From assembly GCA_001687465.1 (NCBI GenBank), contig LVLI01000101.1, positions 331,125-395,124 of the forward strand: a stretch of DNA of 64,000 nucleotides, written 5' to 3'. Shown here in pieces: positions 35,820 to 47,172 of this stretch; position 1 is the stretch's first letter, and each line of letters opens with the position of its first letter. The translations under genes and the position numbers were made by a program. A model generated the notes under the pieces. The model saw only the letters and a program-made list of their open reading frames with translations. It was not told the DNA's origin and searched no databases. The stretch is from Halocafeteria seosinensis. Taxonomy: Eukaryota > Sar > Bigyra > Bicosoecida.

Positions 35820-36837
35820 ATGGTGTGTGGTTTACGGAGGGGTGTGATAGTGGCGTCATCATGCGTATGCATGATGATAATCTCCATGACGCCAGGAGCT
35901 GAGGCCTTTCCACCACCCTGTACATTGGATAAAGATAGTAAAAACACGATTACCAGGTTCGATAAGACGCCCGTATGCGTCTCGCTCAACCAACAGAACT
36001 ACGCGCTCTTTGACCCGGAGGCGGATGAATACAGCATGTTCCAGTTAAATGGATGTAGGTGGCATCATCTTATCAGATTCTATGCACCTATATATATGAC
36101 CACATTTGGTTTGCTATGCAGCTTCGAGAGCTGTACCTACAGGAACAGGAGTGATAAAGGAAGGAGAACCCAAACCCAAGACGGACTTTACCCTAGCGGA
36201 TTGCAAGGACAAAGGTGTAACAGGCCAGTACTTTGTAACTGTGGATGCCTTCTCGTTTGATGCCAAATCAGACTATTCGAGGATATATCAGTTGTGGGAT
36301 TGCGAAAAGGAGGGGGGAAAGAATACGTTTGTAACATATTTCAACGTCTTGACCGCTATCGTACATGCGGACAATGGGGAAGCAAAGTTTATCTCCTATG
36401 ACGATGGTTGCTTCTTCTGTGACAGCAGCGACAGGAAGAAATGCAAAGAAATTGGTTTCAACACGTCTGCGGCATTGGCGCCTAACGATGGCACAGATCG
36501 AAGAAGCTGTGGCATAAAATGCTCGATTTCAGATCTTGAAAACGGAAGGTGCAGTGCTTGTGATGATGGAAAGTGCGATTTGAAGGTTAGTGAGAATGTT
36601 TACCCAGAATGTGCATCTACAGTGAGAACCGTATCATTGCTGCTTGATTCACAGGTTTATGTAGTTTGGACGGGAGAGGATTCTGATGGTCAATTTTTTG
36701 AATCTGCTGGCCTCCGCTTCAGCCGATTCAGACAATTCGGTCTTGGTGGTTTGATGAAGAACGCGCGGACCAAAGGGACACAGGGATTTTCAGGGGCTGA
36801 GCAAACTGCGGGCGACGCCGAAAACTTGTTTTCGTAA
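35820..36837 (+). CDS. Secreted cysteine-rich protein of unknown function
   Basis: Exons 35820-36054, 36122-36585 and 36655-36837 give 293 residues. The N-terminus (two Arg, then VIVASSCVCMMIISMTPGAEA) is a good signal peptide with cleavage likely after AEA near residue 30. The mature part has many cysteines, clustered in DDGCFFCDSSDRKKCKEIG, RSCGIKCS and GRCSACDDGKCDLK. These suggest disulphide-linked loops in an extracellular or lumenal protein. No membrane anchor or known domain is seen. The second intron (69 nt) is a multiple of three with no stop, so retention would simply add 23 residues. It is convergent with NFX1 (92 bp apart). Confidence 0.7.
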
Positions 36838-36929
36838 CAGCATGACGATGTAGAATGAAACAGAATTTCCCTCTTATATTTTCGTAGTATAGCATGTATC
36901 GTAGTTAGTTGTCTTTTCGGAGTTGGCAA

Positions 36930-39900
36930 CTATAGATCCCACGCATCCTTACTCCTGCTGGAAGTTCGCCCTGCAGGTGGAGGTCGAGAAGCGCTTTCGA
37001 TGCGGCCAGCTTTCTGGTCCCCTTGGGAGGGGTAACCCACTGGAGCTGTGGCCTTCGTCCCCGTAGACTTCTCACGCTTCATGGCCGACGCTACACCAAC
37101 ACCCCAGTGGCGGATTTGAGTAGTGAAGGGCCAATCCAGCCTACCTGCTGAAAGAGCAACAGTAAGCAATTGCATTGCTCTGGCTGCAACACCCGGGGAA
37201 CCGAACTTGACTAGTACGTTGTCCTCGTCAAGGCGTTTGATAGTCTTTACTTGAGAACTGACGTGGATTCCTGCGTTGTACATACTACTGACAACATCAT
37301 CACTCTTGTATTTCTTAGGCATGCCGTGGAGAAATACCCAGCATCCTCGTTCATCTTCTGGTATGTCAGCGATGTCTGGCTCCATGGGGTGGTGGCTTAC
37401 CACGCGAAACGCATGGGTATCCGCTTTCCGAATGCGTATTGCATCTTTCAGCTGCTGCGTCGGGAGGATAGGAACAGGATAATATTGGTCAGGGCCATCA
37501 ATTGCCAGCATGTCCCCCTCACGGGTGTAAAGCGAAAGCGCAGATTGCACTAACAATTCGGTAAACTCAGAAAAAATCAACGACTTCCGCTCCGGTTTAA
37601 TGTTTCCAAGACTATCGCTCAAGAACGACTCCACATGCACGCGGTTTTCATCGAAGAGCGTCTTTGGGCCACTCCACCGAAGGGTGAGAGGGAGGCTGGG
37701 GTGGGAATTGAGACTCGTAGGAACAAAGCCGTACACTTCTCCCAATTGAATCGCAAAAGCTTTTTCACTCTCATTCACCTTTCCCACATTGATAGTCCAC
37801 GGCTGAGCATCGCTACTTAGAGGGTCTCGCTGTCTTATTAAAGCTAACCGCTCGGCAAAGTCTCGAAGTTGGTCGTCAAGTTTGCAGGCCCACGAAGCAT
37901 GACTCTGGGCAAACGATATAACCGTACCGGGAAACGGACAGTAACCAATTCTACCGTCGTCCCATGAGGTCCCTGACCCCGGCGTGACACCCACTGCTTC
38001 TCCAAAGGACCGAGCAAAACTAGCGGAAGAACAATAGTCGTTGCATGTCAGACGGCGAGACAACAACAAGGACTCAAGAACGCTTCCAGGGCAAGGTATT
38101 TCAAAATGGGTATACTGGCAGTCTTGCTCGAGCCACAGCTTATTCAGGACACTCGATTCGGACTTCTGTTGAAGGCTGGCAGAAAACTTGGATTTTAGCT
38201 GCTCCCATACTTCTGATATGTCAACCTTGGCGACCAACGTGGAGTCAGGGGTTCCATGGAGGCAGTATACCCAAGAGAAAAGACGATTGCAGCGACAGAA
38301 CAATTTCAAGGGTTCCTGGCAAGCTGTCAGCGGGCATTCAGACGAGGGGTGACACACTTGGTTGCATGTATGAGAACAGTGCTTTCGCTTCTTTCCACAC
38401 CTATGGCCGCAAGAAACGGCTTCATCCAAATGTCTATCAACGGTAGGTTGACATGGACCTGAGTGGCATACGTTCTTACAAGTGTGGATACCACAAGATA
38501 ACGGCTTTCCACAAAGCTGGCCACATGAGACATGCTGAACATTGCACGGAACATTTTGGACAACAGTATGTTCCCCAGCACAGGTTTTGCTTGTGGGAGC
38601 AGTACAAGGAGGGCACTCCCCAGGATGGCATTTGTGGCCAGACTGCTGCGGATGTCCACAGGACCGAACTTTTGTACAGGGATAAGGACATGTAGGCATC
38701 TGCGTTTCACATGGCACTGGTGGTTCCACCCTGGTTTTTCCACAGTCGCAGACCATTGCTTCCGAAGAGAGAACTGGGCAAGGGTTACAGGTGCCTCTAT
38801 GACAGATGTCCGGACAATAATGGAGTTTACATCCCAATAAGCGGTTGCAAGTACGGAAACACATATGATCCGGTCCCTGAGACGGAGAAAATTCATCCGG
38901 TGTCGGATTCGTAGCTGTGGCACAGTCTAGGAACGAGTGCACCCTAGAGTCATGATCAACTTCGCTCACATTCTTTAACGTCACCGTCCGGCCTTCAACC
39001 CCACGAACACTGACGTCGCCACTTGTTAGGAGAGAGTGGATATGTTGCGCGTCGTTGACCCCGCTACGGGAAAGAAGAAAGAGAATTCTCCTAAACGCAC
39101 CAGATTGTTGCACCACTTCTGGTTCGCTAGTGGCTGCATTCTGTTGCGACTGGTTCGCCGAAGGCTGAGTCCTTCTTGACCGCTGAGATCTCCTTGAGCG
39201 TTGTCCGATATTCAAACCTGAAAGCTCCTCGTTTAAGCCCTCAGAGGCAGCTGACGCTGCTGATTGCAAGACGCCACGAATAGGGCAGCATATCTCTTCG
39301 CACTTATGGCGACCACAGCCTGCAACCGGGAATTGGATGAATATCATTTACAATGACTCAACACTAGCAGTACATACTCAGTGATCTACGGCATTCACTC
39401 AAGCAAGCCAGCATAATGTCGATGATGTGAACTCTTGATACTAGGGTTACCTCTTCGCCTTCTTCGAACGCCACATTTTGTCTTGAACAGTATTCTCTCA
39501 CTGAAGTGGTAGGCGGGAGCGTCACTTGTAAGTCTATCGTAGACTTTTTGGCCCGCTGAAAGTCAGCACACGACGGTTGAAAGGAGGTAGCGCGACAGGC
39601 GCATGAGACGTGTGTGACTTTGGTGCATGTAGGACACTCTCCATTATGGCATGTCAGATCGCATCTGTAGTGGACGCAAGAGACACATGACCGATTCTGG
39701 TAAACAATGGAAGCCAGTTGTATATACCGGGACGTACGAATGGCCACATGGCTTCAGCTTCCCACATTTGTTATCGCATGTCGGTACAGGGTCAGTACAA
39801 GAGGAGCGACCTGACGCATGAACTGTTTCCAATCGTCCTTCTCGTACAATGTTACAGGAACCCTTGGTACTTAACCTCCCCAATGGTGTTACGCCGCAGG

Positions 39901-41564
39901 GACAAAACTCGACTCTCCCCGGAAGAAATCTGCATCCAACGCAGTCACCCGCATGGCACCTACTTTTGCATCTATGAATGCCACAATCCTGCGGCATAAG
40001 GATTGACGTGTATCAGCCAGCCAAAGAATGACATTCCGTCGACGTACCAACAAGGATCCACAAGTTTTCTCACATGAAAAGTATCCATATTGAGCTGTCC
40101 CTAATTCTTCCTGAAGCTGTGTAGGGATCTTATCTTGTCTTTCCTCGCCACATCGCACTTCGTTTTGTGTTTTCGTGCAATAGCATCTTCTTGACATGTA
40201 CTCCTCACATGGGGGGCAAGGTTTTCGATGACAAACCTCGCTACAATAATGCTTGCCGCAACTCAGCAGCTTCCCACACTGTTTTCCACAACTCGTTAGA
40301 GTGTCTTTTTCCGCGCATCTTAGGCGATACTGCTTTTTTCCGCAGCCGCAATTTCTCAGTGGTCCCATCGCCGAGCACGGGGGACATGGTCCGGGATGAC
40401 ATGGTAAGGGGCACCTGCACCGAAGATTGTGAGGTGGATTCATCTCACGACATTCCGAGGCAGTACCTGACGTACTTGTGAGGGCAATCTTGCCCTCGGC
40501 GTTTACCGCAAACTTCATCACAGCAGTGAGGGGTGTTGTATGGGTTTACCTCAGGACTCTTCGTCTTGCCACAAAAACAGAAGTACACAGGATTATAGGT
40601 GTACTGAGTCCTACAAGTCGGGCACTGCCAGGGGTCCGCTGCACAGCGTTAGAGAACAATAGTAGCCATGGATGCGAAATTGAAGACGTTGAATACCTGC
40701 TAGCTTACATGGCTTTTTTGCTCCGCATTTTGATCTCCATCTCTTTAGGCACCCCAAGTGCAAGATTCTATAACAGTGCTGGCAGTGCCAAATAGGATCT
40801 TTCCGTCGAACATATTCGGTACACACCAGACACTCATAGCTCTCCTCGTTCAATTCCTTCGAAATGTCATTGTTGTGAAGCGGCTGGTTGGAGGTAGTTT
40901 GACGACTTTGCAGAGGCCTCTTCGATTTACTTTGCTCCGTGTATTGGGCAGTTGCACTTGCAACTGCACCACCATCACCTCGTGAATCCACTTCATCTAC
41001 GGTTAAAACTCGCGACACTTGTCCCTTGGACTTGTTGCCGCCCCTATGGCGACTAGGTTTTCCATTTCGATGCACGTGCTCAGCTGTGTCGGGATTGGAA
41101 GTTCCAGCGGCTACCCTTTCTGCATTGTGACCTCCTCTTTCCCCTCTACCTCTCCCTCTGCCACGGCCTCTACCATTGGAGGACCGTCCGCTTGGTATGT
41201 TTGTATCTGATTCGACACTTCCTCCATTCGTCGTATTATCTGCATTGGGCGTACTGGCTCCACGTCCGCCTCGTTTGCTACGATGTCCTCGACCTCGACC
41301 ACGGGGGCCGCCTGCTCCTCTTTTATTCCCCGACGAAGACGACCTAGAATGGGCCTTTGCCGCCGCTCCTGCTCCGGTATCTCCAGAAGGCACGAATTCT
41401 TCTGCCACGGGGCGAAATTTTGAAGTCTTATCTGGCCCACTTCCACCTCTTTTCGAAGAGGAAGACGAGGAGTTCTTGCCACCGCGATTCCTCTGTTGCT
41501 TACCACCAGTAGCTCCTGAGCCACTGGCATCGGAAGATGCTGCAGAAGCCCCTTGATCAGCCAT
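36930..41564 (-). CDS. NFX1: NFX1-type zinc finger / RING protein
   Basis: Exons 41564-40709, 40638-40476, 40414-40048, 39988-39738, 39664-39378 and 39319-36930 give 1437 residues. Residues ~48-59 (SKFRPVAEEFVP) fit a PAM2 motif for binding the MLLE domain of poly(A)-binding protein. An Arg/Gly-rich region follows. A RING/PHD finger comes next (YECLVCTEYVRRKDPIWHCQ, HLGCLKRW, and CPTC after the splice junction), then about eight NFX1 fingers of the form C.HxCxxxCHxGxCPPC up to ~residue 880. The C-terminal part has a possible R3H-like helix (EKAFAIQLGEVYGFVPTSL) and an RRM-like segment (GCWVFLHGMPKKYKSDDVV). PAM2, RING and NFX1 fingers in this order match animal NFX1 and fly shuttle craft. The family is an E3 ligase and RNA/transcription regulator. 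Confidence 0.9.
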
Positions 41565-41932
41565 TATGTAGGTATTATTTTGGTTGAAGGCACTCCACCC
41601 AAAAACTTTGTGAAGCTTTTGATGCACTATGGGGAACTAAACTAACTGGCTATTCACTTCGACCGGTCACACGAATCCTAGCACTATCACAGCGGTCAAA
41701 CACTTGGGAAACTAATGTATGTCACAGTATTATGTGTATCATATAAATGCACGGGAAAATGAAAAGTGTGCGAAAAGTTTGTCGTCTCAGAACTTCAAGC
41801 CTCAGAGCACGATCATCCAAGATGCACTATTGAATTATGGGTCTGAATGGCTTATTTTCACTCAAGTTGGATGCTTGAAACCTAGATATATGTGAAAACA
41901 AGATCGTCCGCTTGATAAAGAATCGCGGGAAT
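41565..41932. other. Divergent promoter region (NFX1 / LtrA-like)
   Basis: These 368 bp separate two opposing start codons and contain both promoters. The sequence is A/T-rich, including a run near 41701-41765. No motif is assigned. Confidence 0.45.
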
Positions 41933-44038
41933 ATGTCAGAGAGGAGTGACAATGAAACAACGGCAGCCGACGGAGCTTGTGATGCTGGCTTCCAGGATGC
42001 TATACACAATGATACACTAGCCCCTGGCTTCTCTTCGGCAAAGGGGAACAACTGTGATGAATCACAACACAGTGCTGAATCTTCCGCTATAACGGGCCTT
42101 GTGGATAGTAGCAAAAGCTCGTACTTGTACGCATCTGTCGAGTCGGCGGAGGCCCCTTTCGATGAAGAAGATGCTGAATTCCCCGAAGACGGTGACGGCT
42201 CTTCGGGAGCGGGTTCGCGTAAAAAAGGTTGCTGGGAGAATTTTAACTGTCTTTGCTTTGTGAAAGATGACGCGTTCAGTAAGACTTCTGTACCCACGAA
42301 TCGGGTTATCCGCTTCTTCAAAGAACCAGAACTGCGGGAAACGATTTCGGACAACAATGCGGTCAACGAATTATTCTACGATATTGTGTTTTCTCTTGCG
42401 CTTGCAAGTGCCAGGACGGAATTTATTGATTCATTTCTGGCGTGCCCTTCTACGGATCACAGCTGCAGCACTGGTACGTCCACAGCTACCGTCAGAGGTA
42501 TTGTACTTAACTATGTTGGGTCTTGTTGCAGGCGAAAAGCTTTGGGTATTCGTTCTTATGTTTGGACAGTTTTGGTTTCACGCGTTTCAGCTAGTTCTAT
42601 ACACGAACAGGTTTACTACAGAGGAATTTTCTTATAACATAGCGTTATACCTACACATGGCTTCTAATGTAATTATGGCAGTCAACGGCAGCGCATGTAC
42701 CAAAACGGATATAGAGGGACAGCAGTTGTGCATGTCTGTCTTCGATGCTCCCACGTCCCAACTGAGTGCGTTTCGTATCTTTGGTGTAGGTAGCGCGTTG
42801 GCACAGGCGCTGACTGCAGTTCAATTCTTTCGAGTTTCGCGCATTTATTCTGCCCGTGCCTGGTGTTATACCTACGGTTTCGGCAATGCTATTAACTGTC
42901 TCGTGTGGATTGTTGGCATATTTGCTGCGCGAAGCGTTAGTTCTAGGATCATGATCGCCAGCTTTAGCTTGGGGATCTATGTCATCGTGGAGCTCTTTGC
43001 CAAGAGACGGGAAGTGTTCCTGAATACTTTGCTACCGAGCCACTTTGCACTTAGAATGCGCAAGTTCGCTATCGTCATGCTAACGCAACTTCTTTCTGGT
43101 GTAATTCAACCCCGTTTTGAATATCCTGCTGACATATGGTAAGTATGCATTGGTTTGTATCGGTGAAGTCATGTTTTGTCGATGCTGTTCGTGCAGGATC
43201 TTCCTCGCCGGTTCTTTGTTCTTAGCTTTTCTTTTCAAGATACTGTACTTTGATTTTGACCAGGTTCGTTGAGTATATTGATAGAGGACGGGATACACTT
43301 GTGATTGAAGGGGCATATGTCTATGTTGCTTTACTACAGGGTGCCAGAGCAAGTGGTTTCACAGGAAACGAGAGAGTAACCGAAGCGATCTGGACATGTG
43401 CGAACTTCTTTCTCGGGGCATGTTTTACCAGCATTGGAGCCAGCATTGCCGCTGTATTAATGAAAAAGAACATAAACGAAGTACCTGCTGCGGCTGAAAT
43501 TTCTATGTCTCGACTGAGATGGATGCTTTGTATCAGTGTCGGTCTTGCAATTATTTCATCTTGCATTATCCAAATGTGCCTGCAAGGGATTGGAAGCAAC
43601 TTGAGAAGGTGGAGGAAGCGGACGCGCATATTACTCAGAGGCGCAACCGGTTGCGCAATGTTCTGTATTCCTGCAGTGGCCCCTTATTCCTGGAAAGCAG
43701 AAGGACTTGTTTGGCCTATGGCATTCGTGCTCTGTATGCAAGTAATCCTCGATATGTACGGGCGGCGCAGAATGAAACGCCTACAGCAAACAATACCGGA
43801 AGAGCGTCGACAAATGTTGACCGGTGAATCGTACAAAAAATCGAAGCATGTAATACGAGAGGATAGCAATTTATCGGCACAATTGCTCTACTCTCCACAC
43901 GACAGATTCGGCCAAGTTGCTTCGAAGAGAGAGCATGAACCTCCTGCGGCCGCAAGTGTAACGGACTTAGAATCGACAGAGCAGAGATCCCGTAGGTGCT
44001 CTTTGCAGACAGAATCGTCAATGCTGTTTTTCGAATGA
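41933..44038 (+). CDS. LtrA-like multipass membrane protein
   Basis: Exons 41933-42473, 42532-43138, optional cassette 43197-43263, and 43340-44038 give 637 residues; skipping the cassette and entering at 43264 instead gives 640. A ~110-residue acidic N-terminus precedes the LtrA-type core, beginning with NAVNELFYDIVFSLALASA (family FYDLVFVVAL). Eight or more hydrophobic spans follow: LWVFVLMFGQFWFHAFQLVL, NIALYLHMASNVIMAV, ALTAVQFFRV, CLVWIVGIFAARSV, FAIVMLTQLLSGVI, and more after the splice. LtrA proteins (bacterial low temperature requirement A) and their eukaryotic homologues are integral membrane proteins of uncertain function. The C-terminus is cytosolic-looking and Ser/Arg-rich. Stop codons of this gene and RBBP6 are 10 bp apart. 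Confidence 0.75.
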
Positions 44039-44048
44039 GAACTTATCC

Positions 44049-46091
44049 CTAAGATTGATTCGCCGACTCGTTATCGGTGCTGCCATCCTCGTGGCCTGTG
44101 GACGGTCGGTTCTGTTGACCCCCTCTTCCTCGGCCTCTACCCCTCCTTTTATTCCCATCTCCTCGGTCAGAGGGTCTACGATCCCTGGAACGTGAGCGCG
44201 AGTGTTTATCAGGATTATTGCTGCGTTGATGCGAACGGCTTCGGCTTCGACTTTTGTGCCTCGACTCGCGGTCAGGTCGCTGTCCAAAACTGTGGCTGGC
44301 TTCATCTGGATTATGCCCCCTTGAGGCATGTTGTGGCCTTCCTCCGCTTTCATGCATATGTGTATACGGATGCATGTAGTGTGGGTGCGGCATGTTTCCA
44401 TATGGATGCGGATTTGATGGGAGGATATAGCCCCTTGGCGGAGGCATCGGATATCCTCCACCATGATACATCGCTTGGCGAGGATCATAAGGCGGTCGAG
44501 GCTGAGGCCACATGCCGTATGGGTAATGATTTCGTGGCATCATAGCGGGAGGTCGCATCGGATGACTTTGATGCATGCCATGTGATGGGTGTTGTAATAA
44601 GCTGCCTTTCGGTGCCGCTTGCTGCTCTGAAGCAGCCTGTACTGCAGGTTCATTGCGACGTGCATCGTCGCCGACCTTAGCGGTATTGGAGACTCGTGTG
44701 ACAGCATGCTCAGGCGTGTGGCTCTCCGAAGCGCTAGTAGCGTCGTTAGTGGGCGACTCCGTTGAAGTTTCAGTGGGAAGCGAAGTAGCATCCTGTGTTT
44801 CCACATTCTCATTGGATGGACGCTCTATGTTGCCTTGTTCCTCTGGAGCCTCCCCCGCGCACATGTCGTACACTGCAGGCATAGCGTGACAGATCGACAA
44901 TGCTTAGACTTGGACAGGGATTTTTATGTAACATACGCGTTTCTTCCGGGTGCGAACTAGGCTGTTCATCATCCCCCGTAGTTAGATCCTGCGTATGGTC
45001 GTTGGACTGCTGCTCAGCGGCCTTCTTTTGCTCCTCCAGCCACTCTTTTGCTTTCTCTTGTACCTCAGGTTTATCTTTCAGATTGCTAATGGAGACACTT
45101 GGCGTGGAGCACAGAGGGCATACTTGGTTGCGCTCCACTAGAATTTGTTCAGCGACTCGTTTGGACATCACCCTCCGGCAACACGGCAAGGAAACAGCGT
45201 CGAGTAGCAGCAACCCAGAGAAAGCACACTTAAGATCGGATGGCACAGACGCCGGGTCGTATTCATCCTGCTGAAACTTCTGCCACAGTGTCCGCAATTC
45301 TTCGTCTTGGCTAGGGGCCGCCTGCGATCTATTCTTCCGAAAACGGCTTCGGGATGGTTGCAATATGCTAAACGTGCCTGTTTCGTCGGCAACGGCGAGG
45401 GCTGTGGGCTGAACACTTGGGAACGAAGAAGATTGACTCCTACGCATGAATGCAGATGAAACGAACAGGCACTTACATCGTTTTGACTGCTAGCTTGGAG
45501 ATCCTCTTGAGCAATTGTCTTCCGCATGCTCTGGGGAATTCCGCTGCCCATCGTGACAGCTTTCCTTTCTGAAGCGCAGGGAGAAAACGAGTTCACAACT
45601 AACGCCGTTACAATCCCCACGTAAAGAAATTCGTACCTGGACGGTTGCTGTTTCGAATAGCGTTTTGCTTGTGTCTGCACCGAAACTCTCAACTCCAAGT
45701 ACGCAGTTAACAATTTGGGCGCCACCCGGCTTACTGTTGGTTCATTCTCCCACCAGTGACAACTTTTGGTCTCACAATTAAGTAAGTCTGCCTTGGGATT
45801 TGTTCACCTTGACTATATTCTGCGGGGAGTGGTGAAGAAGTACGGTAATTAGTTATGTCTCAATTCTTTTTAAAGACGATAGAACTTGAAATAAATCCCA
45901 CGAGCACACACCGACTCGGACCTACCTTTCTTGGTTTGAGCATTAGTTATCGCTAAATCGTCGTTCCCATTCTTTTGCACCTGGTGCTTTTGTTTGATAA
46001 GCTGCTTTATAGTGTCCACCGGTGTATTGGGAGAGGACACTGGCAGACTTTGGAATTCTATCGCATTCTTGAACTTGTAAAATACCGACAT
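44049..46091 (-). CDS. RBBP6/Mpe1-like DWNN-RING protein
   Basis: Exons 46091-45926, 45819-45735, 45647-45637 (11 nt), 45568-45477, 45408-44937 and 44872-44049 give 549 residues. Residues 1-78 are a DWNN ubiquitin-like domain (MSVFYKFKNAIEF, LAITNAQTKKEY, then a TYLIVRPKV strand). A RING/U-box-type segment lies at ~170-210: CAFSGLLLLDAVSLPCC...VERNQVCPLC. The tail is Pro/Met/His-rich, then RS-rich (KSRSRSRSHQRS) and RG-rich. RBBP6, Mpe1 and plant orthologues act in pre-mRNA 3'-end cleavage/polyadenylation and as ubiquitin ligases. The CCHC zinc knuckle normally between DWNN and RING is not visible, and the RING has lost some ligands (only Ser/Arg/Val between CC and CPLC). The frame needs the 11-nt microexon. 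Confidence 0.82.
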
Positions 46092-46225
46092 TTTCTTTCA
46101 CTGCAGCCTTCTCAAACAAATATTCAATCTCCAGTTACAATCTACACCCTCTTTCCCTTTTGTACACGAATTATCTTGCTGTATCTGTGGGTGCTTGTTT
46201 ATTTACGTACAAGACACGCTTCGGA

Positions 46226-46510
46226 ATGGAGTTGTTGACACAACAATTCTGCGGCCCTTTGCCCACAGACACAACCGTGTCTTCCAAGCAAGCAACCAGA
46301 CAAATACGAGTGCACGGACACGTTCTGTCTATCCACCCAGGGGTCATAAAAGAGACGAATAGCGTCTATATAGCCGATGTAGAGGAAATGCAAATCTCGG
46401 GTCCCTCAAACCGGAGCCTCTTTAGGTCAGTTAGCGTCGTTCTCCGGCCGCTTGAGGAGGCAGTGCGAGCCTTCTACACTTTGGAGTACTGTATTCTTCC
46501 CTCTGAATGA
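46226..46510 (+). CDS. Small ORF of unknown function
   Basis: One frame of 94 residues from ATG 46226. It has a mixed, protein-like composition with an alternating strand pattern (RQIRVHGHVLSIHP, NSVYIADVEEM) that could be a small OB-type barrel, but there is no family match I can name. It begins 134 bp from the RBBP6-like start in divergent orientation, the usual arrangement of genes here, which is why I list it. The stop codon overlaps a second ATG (ATGA at 46507-46510). It could equally be a 5' exon of a longer gene, or chance. Confidence 0.4.
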   Translation: MELLTQQFCGPLPTDTTVSSKQATRQIRVHGHVLSIHPGVIKETNSVYIADVEEMQISGPSNRSLFRSVSVVLRPLEEAVRAFYTLEYCILPSE

Positions 46511-47172
46511 ATGATCGGCGTGTATACGCCCTCTATGATAACAAAGAGAACTCGCAACCAAGGCCGGACAAGGGCTTGTTCAACCTTGCTCGCGACTGCA
46601 AGCTAGCGCTCTTAACGCCAAAAACAATAAAAAATTCAATGTCAAGAAATGAATATTATACAATACTAACATGCACACAACGCCAACTAAACTATCCAAT
46701 TCGTCGACTAGCGTATTCACTACAAGAATATAGTCCGGGCCAGGGAGACCTTTTTTGTAATATTTCTACAGGGGAACTCAAAGGGAGACAATATACCCGA
46801 AGCATCCGGGTACCGGGCCCTCAGCCCGGAAGCCACGAGGAAAAGCTCAGTTTAGTTTTTCACTCTTTTATTGGGTTTAGAGTTGATTTGAGGAGTTCCG
46901 AGAAGAGGTATGTCACGTGGATTAGCTGAATCTGTGGTTACAGCTTCGATGGTACTGGTCAATGGGGGACAAGGGCGAACGGAGTCGCTCCAACCTTTCC
47001 CCCCTGGTGGCGGCCTCTACCGTGGCTTTTTGTAGTTCCTGCTTGGGGGTGTTGTAGGAGAATCACCAGTCCCTCACCCTTTTTGCTGTTTCTTGTGTGC
47101 TGTCGGATGCAGATTAATATCATTTTCTCGAACAATTAGAGGAGTTGGACCAACCTACAGTATACAAATAAA
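46511..47172. other. Mostly featureless region with one open frame and a small hairpin
   Basis: This holds the frame 46507-46929 (140 codons, contains a KEN-box-like DNKENS) and an A/T-rich stretch at about 46600-46740. A short perfect stem (CCGGGC...GCCCGG, about 46813-46829) is also present. None is convincingly a gene. The right end must contain the eL43 promoter. Confidence 0.45.

Noticed and set aside
46813-46829. CCGGGC/GCCCGG stem as a terminator or small RNA
   Set aside because: Six-pair stem is expected by chance; no T-run or conserved RNA motif adjoins it, and the setting is eukaryotic.
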